This document shows positions 19,053-27,493 of a DNA stretch of 64,000 nucleotides, one piece after another. The stretch lies in NCBI GenBank assembly GCA_036494815.1, contig DASXNV010000088.1, forward strand, positions 1 through 64,000, read 5' to 3'. Position 1 is the first letter of the stretch; each line of letters starts with the position of its first letter. The notes beneath the pieces were generated by a model that had not been told where the DNA came from, did no database searches, and was given only the letters and a program-made list of their open reading frames with translations. The position numbers and the translations under genes were made by a program. This stretch comes from Poindextera sp036494815. GTDB taxonomy: Bacteria; Pseudomonadota; Alphaproteobacteria; Caulobacterales; Caulobacteraceae.

Positions 19053-19705
19053 CGTTTCTCCGCCAGCGCCCTCGCCACCGTCGGCGCCAGTCGATCTGCG
19101 ATGATCTTCACGCCCGCGGCGTTGGGATGGACGCCGTCCGTCTGGTTCAGCCTCGAGTCCCCCGCCACTCCGTCCAGCAGGAAAGGATAGAGGCCGGCGC
19201 CCTCGGTCCGGGCGACCGACGCGAACACCGCGTTGAACTCGCGCGCATAGGCCGAGCCAATCGCTGGCGGCGCGCGCATTCCGGCCAGGAGCACGCCGAT
19301 GCGACGCGCCTTCAGCCGGCGGACGATGGCGGTCAGATTGGCCTTGACCACGGCTGGCTCGACCCCTTGCAGCAGGTCGTTGCCGCCCAGGGCCACCAGG
19401 CACAGGCGCGTATCGCCCTGAACGCTGAAATCCACCCGCGCAAGGGCGTCGGCTGTGGTGTCACCAGAGACCCCGGCCCCACGCATCCGGATAGGTTCGC
19501 CCAGCCGCCGCAGGCTGACGGCCAGTTGCGCCGGCAGAGCGTCGGCGGCGGGCAAGCCCAGGCCGGCGGTGATGGAATCACCCAGCAGGGTGACCACGGG
19601 CGGCGGGGTTTCGGCACGGGCGGCGAGATTCGGCGCGACAATGGCTGCGCCCAAGGCCAAAAGGCCGGCGCGCCGGGTGATTTGAGGACCGGGTGTGGAA
19701 TCCAT
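19049..19705 (-). CDS. tesA: SGNH-family arylesterase / lysophospholipase (TesA-like)
   Basis: 218 aa. The catalytic Ser44 is in LLGDSITAGLG (block I); GGND (block III) and DGVHPN with the Asp-x-x-His pair near residue 190 (block V) complete the SGNH set. The N-terminus ITRRAGLLALGAAIVA looks like a twin-arginine or Sec export signal cleaved near ARA, placing the enzyme in the periplasm, as TesA is. It likely hydrolyses acyl-esters or thioesters. It is divergent from the ABC transporter genes with 50 bp between, the same tesA/ybbA/ybbP neighbourhood seen in many proteobacteria. Confidence 0.92.
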   Translation of the reverse strand: MDSTPGPQITRRAGLLALGAAIVAPNLAARAETPPPVVTLLGDSITAGLGLPAADALPAQLAVSLRRLGEPIRMRGAGVSGDTTADALARVDFSVQGDTRLCLVALGGNDLLQGVEPAVVKANLTAIVRRLKARRIGVLLAGMRAPPAIGSAYAREFNAVFASVARTEGAGLYPFLLDGVAGDSRLNQTDGVHPNAAGVKIIADRLAPTVARALAEKR

Positions 19706-19755
19706 GGTTACATCTTATGTAGGACGCTCCCGCCCTTGCTCAACCGAAAGCGCGC

Positions 19756-20448
19756 ATGACCTCAAAGGCTCCGCCGCTTCAGCTCGACCGAATCGAGCTG
19801 ACCCTGCCCTCCGCCGCCGGGCCTGTACGGATCCTCAAGGGTGTCGATCTGGCGGTGGAGGCCGGCGAGCGGGTGGCTGTGGTCGGGCCCTCGGGATCTG
19901 GCAAATCCTCGCTGATCGCCATCGCCGCCGGTTTGGAACGGCCCAGCGCCGGGACCGCGCTCCTGTTCGGCCAGGATCTGGCCGCTCTTGACGAAGATGG
20001 CCGCGCCCGTTTGCGCCGCGGGCGGGTGTCGCTTGTATTCCAGTCCTTTCACCTCCTGCCCAATATGACGGCCGAGGAAAATGTCGCCGCCCCGCTGGAG
20101 ATCGCCGGCGATCGAGGGGCCGGCCCTACCGCCCGCGCCTGGCTGGACCGGGTAGGGCTGGCCGAGCGCCGGCGGCACTACCCGCACCAACTGTCCGGCG
20201 GCGAGCAGCAGCGGGTGGCCCTGGCCCGCGCCCTGGCCGCCCAACCGGCCCTGCTGTTCGCGGATGAGCCCACCGGGAACCTGGACGCCGCCAACGCCGC
20301 CGTAGTGGTGGAGCTGATGTTCGATCTGGTGGCCGAGATCGGCGCGGCCCTCGTCATGGTCACCCACGATCCCGCCCTGGCCGCTCGCACCGACCGCCAG
20401 GTGACCATGGGCGACGGGCGGATTGTAGCGGGTGAAGCCGCCGCATGA
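19756..20448 (+). CDS. ABC transporter ATP-binding protein (YbbA/LolD-like)
   Basis: 230 aa, complete nucleotide-binding domain: Walker A GPSGSGKSS at about residues 45-53, signature LSGGEQQRVALARAL, Walker B ALLFADEPTGNLD, and the switch His in VMVTHDP. It belongs to the MacB/LolD type, which pairs with FtsX-like permeases. Its stop overlaps the start of the permease gene (ATGA), so subunits are made together. Context with a TesA-like esterase indicates the YbbAP system. The transported or extruded substrate is not established, though lipid or lipoprotein-related work is likely. Confidence 0.94.
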   Translation: MTSKAPPLQLDRIELTLPSAAGPVRILKGVDLAVEAGERVAVVGPSGSGKSSLIAIAAGLERPSAGTALLFGQDLAALDEDGRARLRRGRVSLVFQSFHLLPNMTAEENVAAPLEIAGDRGAGPTARAWLDRVGLAERRRHYPHQLSGGEQQRVALARALAAQPALLFADEPTGNLDAANAAVVVELMFDLVAEIGAALVMVTHDPALAARTDRQVTMGDGRIVAGEAAA

Positions 20449-22964
20449 CGCCCCTGTCCTTCCGCTTCGCCCTGCGTGAGCTGCGCGGCGGCGTGCATGG
20501 ATTTCGCATCTTTCTGGCCTGTCTGGCCCTGGGCGTGGCGGCCATCGCGGCGGCCAGTTCCACGGCGGAGGCGTTTCGGCGCGGGCTGTCGTCCCAGGCG
20601 CGCGAGATCCTGGGGGGCGATCTGGCCCTGTCTGTCGAGCAACGCGGGTTCACGCCCAAAGAGCAGGCGGTCTTCGCCCGCGCCGGGCGGGTGGTCTATT
20701 CCGCCGGCGCCCACGCCATGGCCCAGGCGCCGTCGGGAGATCGCCGGCTGGTGGAGATCCGAGGCGTGGGCGCCGGGTATCCCCTGGCCGGGCAGGTCAC
20801 GCTCGAAGGCGCCCCCGACCTGGGCCATGCCCTGGCGCCGTCCTCCGATGGGGTCGCCGGCGCGGCGGTGGAGCCGGCCCTGCTGGACCGGTTGCGCCTG
20901 AAACTCGGCGACCGCTTCCTGATCGGCAATAGCTCGTTCATCGCCCGCGCGATCCTTGCGGGCGAGCCAGACCGGATCGGGCGGGGCTTCGCCCTCGGCC
21001 CCCGGGTGCTGACCAGCCTGGCGGCGGTGCAGGCCACCGGCTTGATCGATCCCGGCAGCCTGCATGCGGAAACCGCCCGCATCGCCCTGCCCGCCAGCAG
21101 CCAGCTCGGCCCGGCCATCAAAGCGATCCGCGACGCGCTCCCGGGCGATGACCTGTTGGTCCGCGACCGGAGCGATGCGGCCCCGGGCGCCCGGCGACTG
21201 ATCGACCGGCTCGAATATTTTCTGGGCTTTATCGGCCTGGCCTCTCTGCTTGCCGGTGGCCTGGGCGTATTCGGCGCCGTCCAGGCCTATCTGGAGACGC
21301 GCAAGACCTCGATCGCCGTGCTCAAGGCCCTGGGCGCCGAAGGGCCTTTGGTGCGCAACCTCTATCTAATCCAGATCGCGGTGCTGGCGGGGCTGGGCGT
21401 GGTTATCGGCCTGGGTGTCGGCGCCGCCGCACCCTTGCTGCTGGGCCTAATCGCCAAGACTCGGTTGCCGATCCCCGCCCTGTTCGCCGTCTATCCCCTG
21501 CCCCTGGCCAAGGCCGCGCTGTTCGGGCTGTTGTCGGCCGCGGCATTTTCGCTGGAGCCCCTGGCCCGGGCGAGGGCCACGCCGCCGGCCTCGCTTTTGC
21601 GCCAGAACCTGGGCGGCCGGGTCGGCTTCAGCCTGGAGACTGTGGGCGCGGTGCTCGCCGGCCTGGGTCTGGCCGGCCTGACTCTGGTCACCGCCCCGAC
21701 CGTGCTGATGGCCAGCCTGATGATCGCCGGGGTCGCCATCGCCCTTGGCCTGCTCTGGCTGTTGGGCTGGGTCGCAGTCTGGACAGCCAGCCGGGTTCGC
21801 GGCCGCACCCGCGGCGCGCTTCGGCTGGGTTTGGCTAATCTGGCCGGACCCCGTTCGGCGGCGCGGACAGCGACCCCGGCCATCGGCCTGGGCGTGGCCC
21901 TACTGAGCGCCGTGGTGCTGATCCAGTCCAGTCTGCTTGACCAGGTGCGCGCCGTGGCCCCGAAGACCGCGCCGGCGGTGGTGTTCACCGAGATTCCCGG
22001 CGACCGGACGGCGGCTTTCGACCGGGCGGTGGGGGCGGTGCTCGGCGCCCTCAGGTCGGATCGCTACCAGCGCTTCGTCTTTGTCACCGGCCGCATCACC
22101 GCCCTGAAGGGCCGGCCCGTGGACCGCAAGATGATCCGCGAAGACCAGCGCTGGGCCTATGACAATGACCTCAGCCTTTCGACCATCGGTCCCGAGCCCG
22201 CCAGCGCCGGGATCGTGTCGGGCGCTTGGTGGCCGGCGGCTTATGCTGGGCCGCCTGAGGTGGCCATGGAAGAAAAAGCCGCCTCCGCGGGCGGCCTGAA
22301 AGTCGGCGATAGCCTGACCCTGTCGGTGTTGGGCCGCGACGTCACCGCCCGCATCGCCGTCCTGCGCAAGGTCGACTGGGGCGGGTTCGGGCCGGATTTC
22401 GCGCTGATCCTCGATCCCGCCGCCTTGGCCGGCGCTCCCTTGCGCAGCGTGGCCATCGCCAGGATGAGCAAACCCCAGGAGGTGGCCCTGACCCGCGCCC
22501 TCGGCCAGGATTTCCCTGCGGTCAATGTGATCAGCGTGCGCGAGCAGCTGGAAGGCGCCGCCGCCCTGTTCGATCGCCTGGCCCTGGCCATCCGCGGCGC
22601 GGCTGGAGTGGCGGCCCTGGCCGGCCTGCTGGTCCTGGCCGGCTCCGTCGCCGCCGGCGCGGGCGCCCGGGCGCGGGAGGCGGCGACGCTCAAGGTGCTG
22701 GGCGCGGCACGTGGCCAGATCCTGCTGGCCTATATGGTGGAATATGGCGCGGTCGGCCTGATCGCCGGGGTGGCGGGCGTGGCCTTGGGCGGCGCGGCGG
22801 CCTGGCCGGTGGTGATCAAGGTGTTCGAAGCGCGCTGGGTGGTGGACTGGAGCGGGGTCGCCTCTCTGGTCGCCGGCGCCGCGTTCCTGACCGGCGGCGG
22901 CGGCTTGCTCGCCGCCCTCCACGCCCTGGCCCGGCGTCCGGCGCCGGTGCTGCGGTCGGACTGA
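20445..22964 (+). CDS. FtsX-like ABC transporter permease (YbbP-like)
   Basis: 839 aa. The first membrane helix is near residues 20-40 (FLACLALGVAAIAA), followed by a large periplasmic domain. A four-helix cluster lies at about 265-470 and another periplasmic part precedes the last three helices (about 715-835). The two FtsX/MacB-PCD-like halves match YbbP rather than the shorter LolC/E. It forms the membrane partner of the ATPase just upstream and shares its ATGA overlap. No accessory membrane-fusion protein gene is present nearby. Confidence 0.92.
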   Translation: MTPLSFRFALRELRGGVHGFRIFLACLALGVAAIAAASSTAEAFRRGLSSQAREILGGDLALSVEQRGFTPKEQAVFARAGRVVYSAGAHAMAQAPSGDRRLVEIRGVGAGYPLAGQVTLEGAPDLGHALAPSSDGVAGAAVEPALLDRLRLKLGDRFLIGNSSFIARAILAGEPDRIGRGFALGPRVLTSLAAVQATGLIDPGSLHAETARIALPASSQLGPAIKAIRDALPGDDLLVRDRSDAAPGARRLIDRLEYFLGFIGLASLLAGGLGVFGAVQAYLETRKTSIAVLKALGAEGPLVRNLYLIQIAVLAGLGVVIGLGVGAAAPLLLGLIAKTRLPIPALFAVYPLPLAKAALFGLLSAAAFSLEPLARARATPPASLLRQNLGGRVGFSLETVGAVLAGLGLAGLTLVTAPTVLMASLMIAGVAIALGLLWLLGWVAVWTASRVRGRTRGALRLGLANLAGPRSAARTATPAIGLGVALLSAVVLIQSSLLDQVRAVAPKTAPAVVFTEIPGDRTAAFDRAVGAVLGALRSDRYQRFVFVTGRITALKGRPVDRKMIREDQRWAYDNDLSLSTIGPEPASAGIVSGAWWPAAYAGPPEVAMEEKAASAGGLKVGDSLTLSVLGRDVTARIAVLRKVDWGGFGPDFALILDPAALAGAPLRSVAIARMSKPQEVALTRALGQDFPAVNVISVREQLEGAAALFDRLALAIRGAAGVAALAGLLVLAGSVAAGAGARAREAATLKVLGAARGQILLAYMVEYGAVGLIAGVAGVALGGAAAWPVVIKVFEARWVVDWSGVASLVAGAAFLTGGGGLLAALHALARRPAPVLRSD

Positions 22965-23079
22965 CCGGCGTGCATTTCCGGCTGTCATGCTCCGGAATCG
23001 GCGCCCCTTGCGGAGCGCCTGTGGGTGGACGATATTTCAAGGGCGTCCGGCTTGGGCGCGTTGCAAGGATTCAAACTCG

Positions 23080-23826
23080 ATGAGCGACTTCAACCGCGGC
23101 TATCCCCGCAGCATGCAGGCGGGCGCCGCCGACATGTCGGTGGATGCAGGCCTGCGTTCGTTCATGCTCGGGGTTTACAACAAGGTGGCCCTGGGCCTGC
23201 TGCTGTCGGCCGGAATGGCCTATCTGACCGGCGTCTTTCCGCCTGTTCGCGACCTGATGTTCAATGTTCAGGGCGCCCGCATCGGCTTTACGCCACTGGG
23301 CATGATCGTGGCTTTCGCGCCGCTCGCCATCCTGCTGTTCTCCAGCTTCACCCGATCGGTCACCCCGCGCAGCTCAGGCATAGTCTATTGGACGATCGTG
23401 ACGCTGATCGGCGCCTCCATGGGCGACGTGGTGCTGCTCTATACGGGCGCCAGCATCGCCTCGACCTTCCTGATCACCGCCGCCTCGTTCGGCGTGCTCA
23501 GCCTGGTGGGCTATACGACCAAGAAGGATCTGACCGGTTTCGGCAGCTTTTTGATCATGGGCGTGTTCGGCCTGATCATCGCCATGGTGGTCAATATGTT
23601 CCTGCACTCGGCGGCGATGCAGCTGATCGTCAGCGCCCTCGGCGTGCTGATCTTCGCCGGGCTGATCGCCTATGACACCCAACGTCTGAAGGCCACCTAC
23701 TACCACCTGGGCGGCGACACCGCCTCCATGGGCGTGGCCACCAACTATGGGGCGCTGCGCCTCTATCTGGACTTCATCAACCTGTTCCAGTTCCTGCTCG
23801 CCTTCATGGGCGGCAGCCGCCGCTAA
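23080..23826 (+). CDS. Bax inhibitor-1 / YccA-family membrane protein
   Basis: 248 aa from the ATG at 23080, which has AAGGA upstream; a longer frame begins at 22987. There are about seven hydrophobic helices, starting FMLGVYNKVALGLLLSAG, and the family-typical end SFG..LIAYDTQRLKATYY followed by GALRLYLDFINLFQFLL. BI-1/YccA proteins are inner-membrane proteins related to calcium-leak channels; YccA modulates FtsH in E. coli. A strong terminator follows, so the gene likely stands alone. Confidence 0.93.
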   Translation: MSDFNRGYPRSMQAGAADMSVDAGLRSFMLGVYNKVALGLLLSAGMAYLTGVFPPVRDLMFNVQGARIGFTPLGMIVAFAPLAILLFSSFTRSVTPRSSGIVYWTIVTLIGASMGDVVLLYTGASIASTFLITAASFGVLSLVGYTTKKDLTGFGSFLIMGVFGLIIAMVVNMFLHSAAMQLIVSALGVLIFAGLIAYDTQRLKATYYHLGGDTASMGVATNYGALRLYLDFINLFQFLLAFMGGSRR

Positions 23827-23852
23827 GGCGAAAACACGGTTCGGGTCTTTAG

Positions 23853-23880
23853 CCCCGGCGGGTCCCTCCGCCGGGGTTTT
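23853..23880 (+). terminator. Rho-independent terminator after the BI-1 gene
   Basis: CCCCGGCGG and CCGCCGGGG pair around a 6-nt loop, followed by TTTT. It sits 27 bases after the stop of the Bax inhibitor-like gene and between two convergent genes. Confidence 0.85.
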
Positions 23881-23896
23881 CTATTGCCCGATCCGG

Positions 23897-24232
23897 TCAT
23901 TCCACGATTTTCAGGCGCGCCTTGTCGAACACCCTGAGCACCTGATCCAGGTCCTGCCCGCGTTTGACCACACGGCCCCCGTGGGCGATCACCGCCCAGG
24001 CGCCTTGGCGGCGGGCCAGGGCCGGCCGCTTTTCGATTCGATAGAGCGGCGCTTCCGAGGCGCGGCGAAACACCGAGAACACCGCCGCCTCACGCAACCC
24101 GTCTATGGCGTAGTCGCGCCATTCCCCGGCGGCCACCTGGCGCCCGTAGAGCCGCAGGAGCATATCCAACTCACGCCGTTCGAAGAAAACGACGGCGACG
24201 GCCGGGCCTGATGGGGTCTGTTCGAGACTCAC
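23897..24232 (-). CDS. DUF2794-family protein
   Basis: 111 aa with a GTG start. The sequence VVFFERRELDMLLRLYGRQVAAGEWRDY and the later YRIEKRPALARRQGAWAVI fit the alphaproteobacterial DUF2794 family. These are small cytoplasmic proteins of unknown function, often next to BI-1-like genes in this group, which is also the case here. No motif suggests catalysis. The upstream side is a 415-bp gap with a putative small RNA. Confidence 0.82.
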   Translation of the reverse strand: MSLEQTPSGPAVAVVFFERRELDMLLRLYGRQVAAGEWRDYAIDGLREAAVFSVFRRASEAPLYRIEKRPALARRQGAWAVIAHGGRVVKRGQDLDQVLRVFDKARLKIVE

Positions 24233-24364
24233 AGGCCAGAGCCTAGTCTCAGTGGGTGAATCGCGAAAGTGGACAGCTTCGCCCGTCGTGGCGGGCTATT
24301 GCAAAAATGACACTCTCCTCCACGCCGGTGTCGGGTTGGAAGGTTCGGCCTTAAAATGACCCTA

Positions 24365-24532
24365 TTTCGGACGCGCGCCCGCCTGTTTAGGCCGCGATAG
24401 TCTGAAGGTCGGCGGATCGGGCGATGCGGTTCCGGACCTGTAACAGCCCCCCAGCCCCTTCCGGGATCGGGCCTGGCCCGTCGACAATGAAGCGAAGCCC
24501 GCGCGGTCTCCCCCCTTCCGCGCGGGCTTTTT
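24365..24532 (+). ncRNA. Candidate small RNA ending in an intrinsic terminator
   Basis: The 415-bp gap between two divergent genes (24233-24647) has no reading frame but contains a strong plus-strand terminator at 24496-24532. No gene lies upstream on that strand, so some transcript must start inside the gap. A possible promoter is TTGGAA (24336) with TAAAAT (24352), spacer 10, near the Caulobacter range. The start coordinate is a guess. I could not match it to 6S RNA, SRP RNA or tmRNA by eye. Confidence 0.35.
24496..24532 (+). terminator. Orphan Rho-independent terminator
   Basis: AGCCCGCGCGG and CCGCGCGGGCT form an 11-bp stem with loop TCTCCCCCCTT, followed by T(4). It is 115 bases before the PadR start, so it either ends a small RNA or shields padR from read-through. 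Confidence 0.8.
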
Positions 24533-24603
24533 CGCGTCTAGACGCTCGGCGCCTCACCTTCAGCATCAGAAAATTTCGCCGCGGCGCTTGCAATCCGACC
24601 TAA

Positions 24604-24636
24604 CTTAGATATATCTGTAGCATCGATATATCTAAG
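24604..24636. promoter_or_regulatory. Inverted-repeat operator of the PadR gene
   Basis: CTTAGATATATC and GATATATCTAAG are a perfect 12-bp inverted repeat separated by nine bases. The right arm ends 11 bases before the ATG of the PadR regulator, next to its AAGGA ribosome site. Each arm also contains the self-complementary GATATATC. The position fits autorepression by the PadR protein. Confidence 0.7.
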
Positions 24637-24647
24637 AAGGAACTAAT

Positions 24648-25217
24648 ATGCATCGATTTCATCATGGCCACGACCATCGCGAACGGTTCGCCCGCCACGG
24701 CTTCGGCTGGGGCGGCGGCGAGCATCACCATGGCATGGCGCGGCGCGGCCACCGGCGCGAGCGGGTGTTCGAACAGGGCGACCTGCGCCTGCTGCTGCTC
24801 AAGCTGATCGCGGACAAGCCAAGTCACGGCTACGAGCTGATCAAGGCGGTGGAGGACGCGGTCGACGGCGCCTACAGCCCCAGCCCGGGCGTGGTCTATC
24901 CGACCCTGACCCTGCTGGAAGACCTGGGGTACGCTCGCCCCACAGAGGTTGAAGGCGGCAAGAAGCTCTACGCCATCACCCCCGAAGGCCAGGCCCAGCT
25001 CGACAGCCAGGCCGCGGCGCTAGCCACTCTCAACGCCCGCATCGAGCAGGTCGCCGCCGCCAGCCGCGGCCGGGACGCCCCTCAACTGGTCCGGGCCATG
25101 GAAAACCTGCGCACCGCCCTGCGCCTGCGCCTCTCCCGCGGCCCGCTCAGCGACACCCAGGTCGAAGCCCTGGCCGCCGCCCTCGACGCCGCCGCCAAGG
25201 CCGTCGAACAGGCCTGA
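24648..25217 (+). CDS. PadR-family regulator with His-rich N-terminus (YqjI-like)
   Basis: 189 aa. The first ~40 residues hold about ten histidines (MHRFHHGHDHRER, GGGEHHHGM), followed by a PadR winged-helix domain from about residue 43 (LRLLLLKLIADKPSHGYELI ... SPGVVYPTLTLLEDLGY) and a C-terminal helical dimerisation region. E. coli YqjI has the same layout and represses a ferric-reductase gene in response to nickel. Here the His-rich tail suggests metal sensing, but no yqjH-like reductase lies next to it. A perfect inverted repeat just upstream suggests autoregulation. Confidence 0.88.
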   Translation: MHRFHHGHDHRERFARHGFGWGGGEHHHGMARRGHRRERVFEQGDLRLLLLKLIADKPSHGYELIKAVEDAVDGAYSPSPGVVYPTLTLLEDLGYARPTEVEGGKKLYAITPEGQAQLDSQAAALATLNARIEQVAAASRGRDAPQLVRAMENLRTALRLRLSRGPLSDTQVEALAAALDAAAKAVEQA

Positions 25218-25226
25218 TCCCGCCCA

Positions 25227-25338
25227 GATCACGATGATTTTGGATTGAACCAACCCAAAATCATAAAACGTGATCGGTCCTAGAGTTTAGAGCGGGATGC
25301 GGACGGAAAACCGCTTCGCACTTTTCCTCATCCCGCTC
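25227..25338. repeat. Composite intergenic repeat, copy 1 (two hairpins)
   Basis: Runs from GATCACGATG to CATCCCGCTC. Hairpin 1 is bounded by GATCACG/CGTGATC with inner arms ATGATTTTGG/CCAAAATCAT. Hairpin 2 is GAGCGGGATG/CATCCCGCTC with the inner GCGG..CCGC and the conserved CTTCGCACTTTTCCTC. A second copy with matched base-pair changes is at 39511-39623. It lies between the PadR gene and dapF. Similar elements are abundant in Caulobacterales and related genomes. Confidence 0.85.
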
Positions 25339-25379
25339 CAGGATCACGGCGGGGTGAAAACCGCGCCGCATTAGCCTAT

Positions 25380-26231
25380 ATGTCCGCGGCCATGAGCCGT
25401 CCGTTCCTGAAGATGAATGGGCTCGGCAACGACTTTGTCGTGGTCGAGGCCCCCGCCGACAGCCCTTTTGGCCCTTTCGAGCCGGGGATCGCCACCGCGC
25501 GAGCCATCGCCGACCGGGCCAAGGGCATAGGCTGCGACCAGATCATCGCCATAGGCCCCTCGTCGCAGACCCAGGCCTATGTGCGGTTCTGGAATTCGGA
25601 CGGCGAGGAGATCGGCGCCTGCGGCAATGGCACGCGATGTGTCGCCTGGCTGCTGATGGAGGCCACCGGCCGTGACGAGGCCACCTTCGAAACCTCCGCG
25701 GGCCGGCTCAGCGGCCGCCGCGCCGGAGACCATGTGGTCACCGTCGATATGGGGGAGCCGGGCCTGGCCTGGACCGATATCCCTCTGGCCGAAGAGATGG
25801 ACACAAAGGGGGTCGAGCTGCAGGTCGGCCCGATCGACGCCCCGGTGCTGCACACCCCCGGCTGCGTCTCCATGGGCAATCCGCATGTGGTGTTCTTCGT
25901 GCCCGACGTCCTGGCCGCGCCGGTGCGCGAGGTCGGGCCGCTGATCGAAAACCACCCTCTGTTCCCCGAGCGGGTCAATGTAGGGTTTGCTGAGATCGTC
26001 GCCCGCGATCGGATCCGCCTGCGGGTCTGGGAACGCGGCGCGGGCCTCACCCGCGCTTGCGGCACCGGCGCCTGCGCCGCCCTGGTCGCAGCCTATCGCC
26101 GGGGGCTGGCCGATCGCAAGGCCACCGTCGAATTCGAAGACGGCGAGCTGATCATCGAATGGCGCGAAAGCGACGGCCACGTCTTGATGACCGGCCCGGT
26201 GGCGGTGGAGTTCACCGGCGTGCTGCCGTGA
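25380..26231 (+). CDS. dapF: Diaminopimelate epimerase
   Basis: 283 aa (279 if the ATG at 25392, giving MSRPFLKMNG, is used; neither start has a clear ribosome site). Converts LL- to meso-diaminopimelate for lysine and peptidoglycan. Both catalytic cysteines are present: ACGNGTRC near residue 80 and ACGTGACAA near residue 230. The opening FLKMNGLGNDFVV is the family signature. Its stop overlaps the mtaB start (GTGA), so dapF, mtaB and the VOC gene form a coupled operon. Confidence 0.96.
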   Translation: MSAAMSRPFLKMNGLGNDFVVVEAPADSPFGPFEPGIATARAIADRAKGIGCDQIIAIGPSSQTQAYVRFWNSDGEEIGACGNGTRCVAWLLMEATGRDEATFETSAGRLSGRRAGDHVVTVDMGEPGLAWTDIPLAEEMDTKGVELQVGPIDAPVLHTPGCVSMGNPHVVFFVPDVLAAPVREVGPLIENHPLFPERVNVGFAEIVARDRIRLRVWERGAGLTRACGTGACAALVAAYRRGLADRKATVEFEDGELIIEWRESDGHVLMTGPVAVEFTGVLP

Positions 26232-27493
26232 GCGACGTGGACGTCATCACCTTTGGCTGTCGCCTCAACGCCTACGAATCTGAGGTCATCCGCGCCCGGG
26301 CGGCCGAGGACGGCCTGACCGACGCCATCGTCTTCAACACCTGCGCTGTCACCGGCGAGGCGGTGCGCCAGGCGCGCCAGGCCATACGCAAGGCCCGGCG
26401 CGAGCGGCCAGGGGCCAAGGTTATCGTCACCGGCTGCGCCGCGCAGATAGATCCCGCGGCCTTCGCGGCCATGGCCGAGGTCGATCTGGTGCTCGGCAAC
26501 GCCGAAAAGTCGGCCGCCGGCGCCTATGCCCCCCTGGCCGACGGCCCGCGGGTTCGGGTCAATGACATCATGTCGATCCGCGAGACCGCCGGCCATCTGG
26601 TCGACGGGCTGAAGGACCGCGCCCGCGCCTATGTGGAGGTGCAGAACGGCTGCGACCATCGCTGCACCTTCTGCGTCATCCCCTATGGCCGCGGTAATTC
26701 CCGCTCGGCCCCGGCCGGCGAGGTGGTGGAACAGATCCGCCGCCTCACCGCCGAGGGTTATCGCGAGGTGGTGCTGACCGGGGTCGATATCACCTCCTGG
26801 GGCTCGGACCTGCCCGGCGCTCCGAGCCTTGGCCAGCTGGTGGCGCGGATCCTGAAGCTGGCCCCGGACCTGCCGCGCCTGCGACTGTCCTCCATCGACG
26901 CGGCCGAGATCGACCCGGATCTGATGCGCTGCCTGGCCGAAGAGCCGCGGCTGATGCCCTATCTGCACCTGTCGCTGCAGGCCGGCGACGACATGATCCT
27001 CAAGCGCATGAAGCGGCGCCATAACCGCGCCGACGCCCTGGCCCTGATCGCCCAGGTGCGGGCGGTGCGGCCCGACACCGCCTTTGGCGCCGACCTGATC
27101 GCCGGTTTTCCCACCGAAACCGAGGCCATGTTCGAAAACACCCTGCGCCTGGTGGACGAGGCGCAGCTGTCCTTCCTGCACGTATTTCCCTATAGCGCCC
27201 GCCCCGGCACCCCCGCCGCGCGAATGCCGCAACTGACCCGCGCAGTGATCAAGCCCCGGGCCGAGCGCCTGCGCGCCGCCGGAGACGCCGCCCTCGCCCG
27301 CCATCTGGATCGCCAGGTCGGCCGCACCCTTCAGGCCCTGGTCGAGCGCGAGGGCCTGGCCCGGGCCGAGGACTTCACCGAAGCCGCCTTCACGGGCGAC
27401 GCTGCGCCCGGCGAGGTGGTGGCCCTCCGCGTCACCGGCCATGACGGCCGCCGGGTGCTGGCGCAACGCGTTGTGGATATCGCGGCGGAATGA
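26228..27493 (+). CDS. mtaB: tRNA t6A37 methylthiotransferase MtaB
   Basis: 421 aa from the GTG at 26228. A radical-SAM methylthiotransferase that converts t6A to ms2t6A at position 37 of ANN-decoding tRNAs. The N-terminal UPF0004 domain has Cys11 (TFGCRLNAYE), Cys39 (FNTCAVTG) and TGCAAQ for one cluster. The radical-SAM Cys are in GCDHRCTFCVIPYGRG. The C-terminus is TRAM-like. The GCRLN motif and the short C-terminal domain fit MtaB rather than MiaB. Coupled to dapF in front and to the VOC gene behind. Confidence 0.95.
   Translation: MSDVDVITFGCRLNAYESEVIRARAAEDGLTDAIVFNTCAVTGEAVRQARQAIRKARRERPGAKVIVTGCAAQIDPAAFAAMAEVDLVLGNAEKSAAGAYAPLADGPRVRVNDIMSIRETAGHLVDGLKDRARAYVEVQNGCDHRCTFCVIPYGRGNSRSAPAGEVVEQIRRLTAEGYREVVLTGVDITSWGSDLPGAPSLGQLVARILKLAPDLPRLRLSSIDAAEIDPDLMRCLAEEPRLMPYLHLSLQAGDDMILKRMKRRHNRADALALIAQVRAVRPDTAFGADLIAGFPTETEAMFENTLRLVDEAQLSFLHVFPYSARPGTPAARMPQLTRAVIKPRAERLRAAGDAALARHLDRQVGRTLQALVEREGLARAEDFTEAAFTGDAAPGEVVALRVTGHDGRRVLAQRVVDIAAE

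Noticed and set aside
24365..24532. 6S RNA, SRP RNA or tmRNA identity for the small-RNA candidate
   Set aside because: No GGAAGGAAGCAG-type SRP loop, no Ala-tRNA-like tmRNA end and no clear 6S bubble could be seen by eye, so it is left unnamed.
24496..24532. Reading this hairpin as a terminator for the minus-strand DUF2794 gene
   Set aside because: It lies upstream of that gene, and the T-tract is on the plus strand only.
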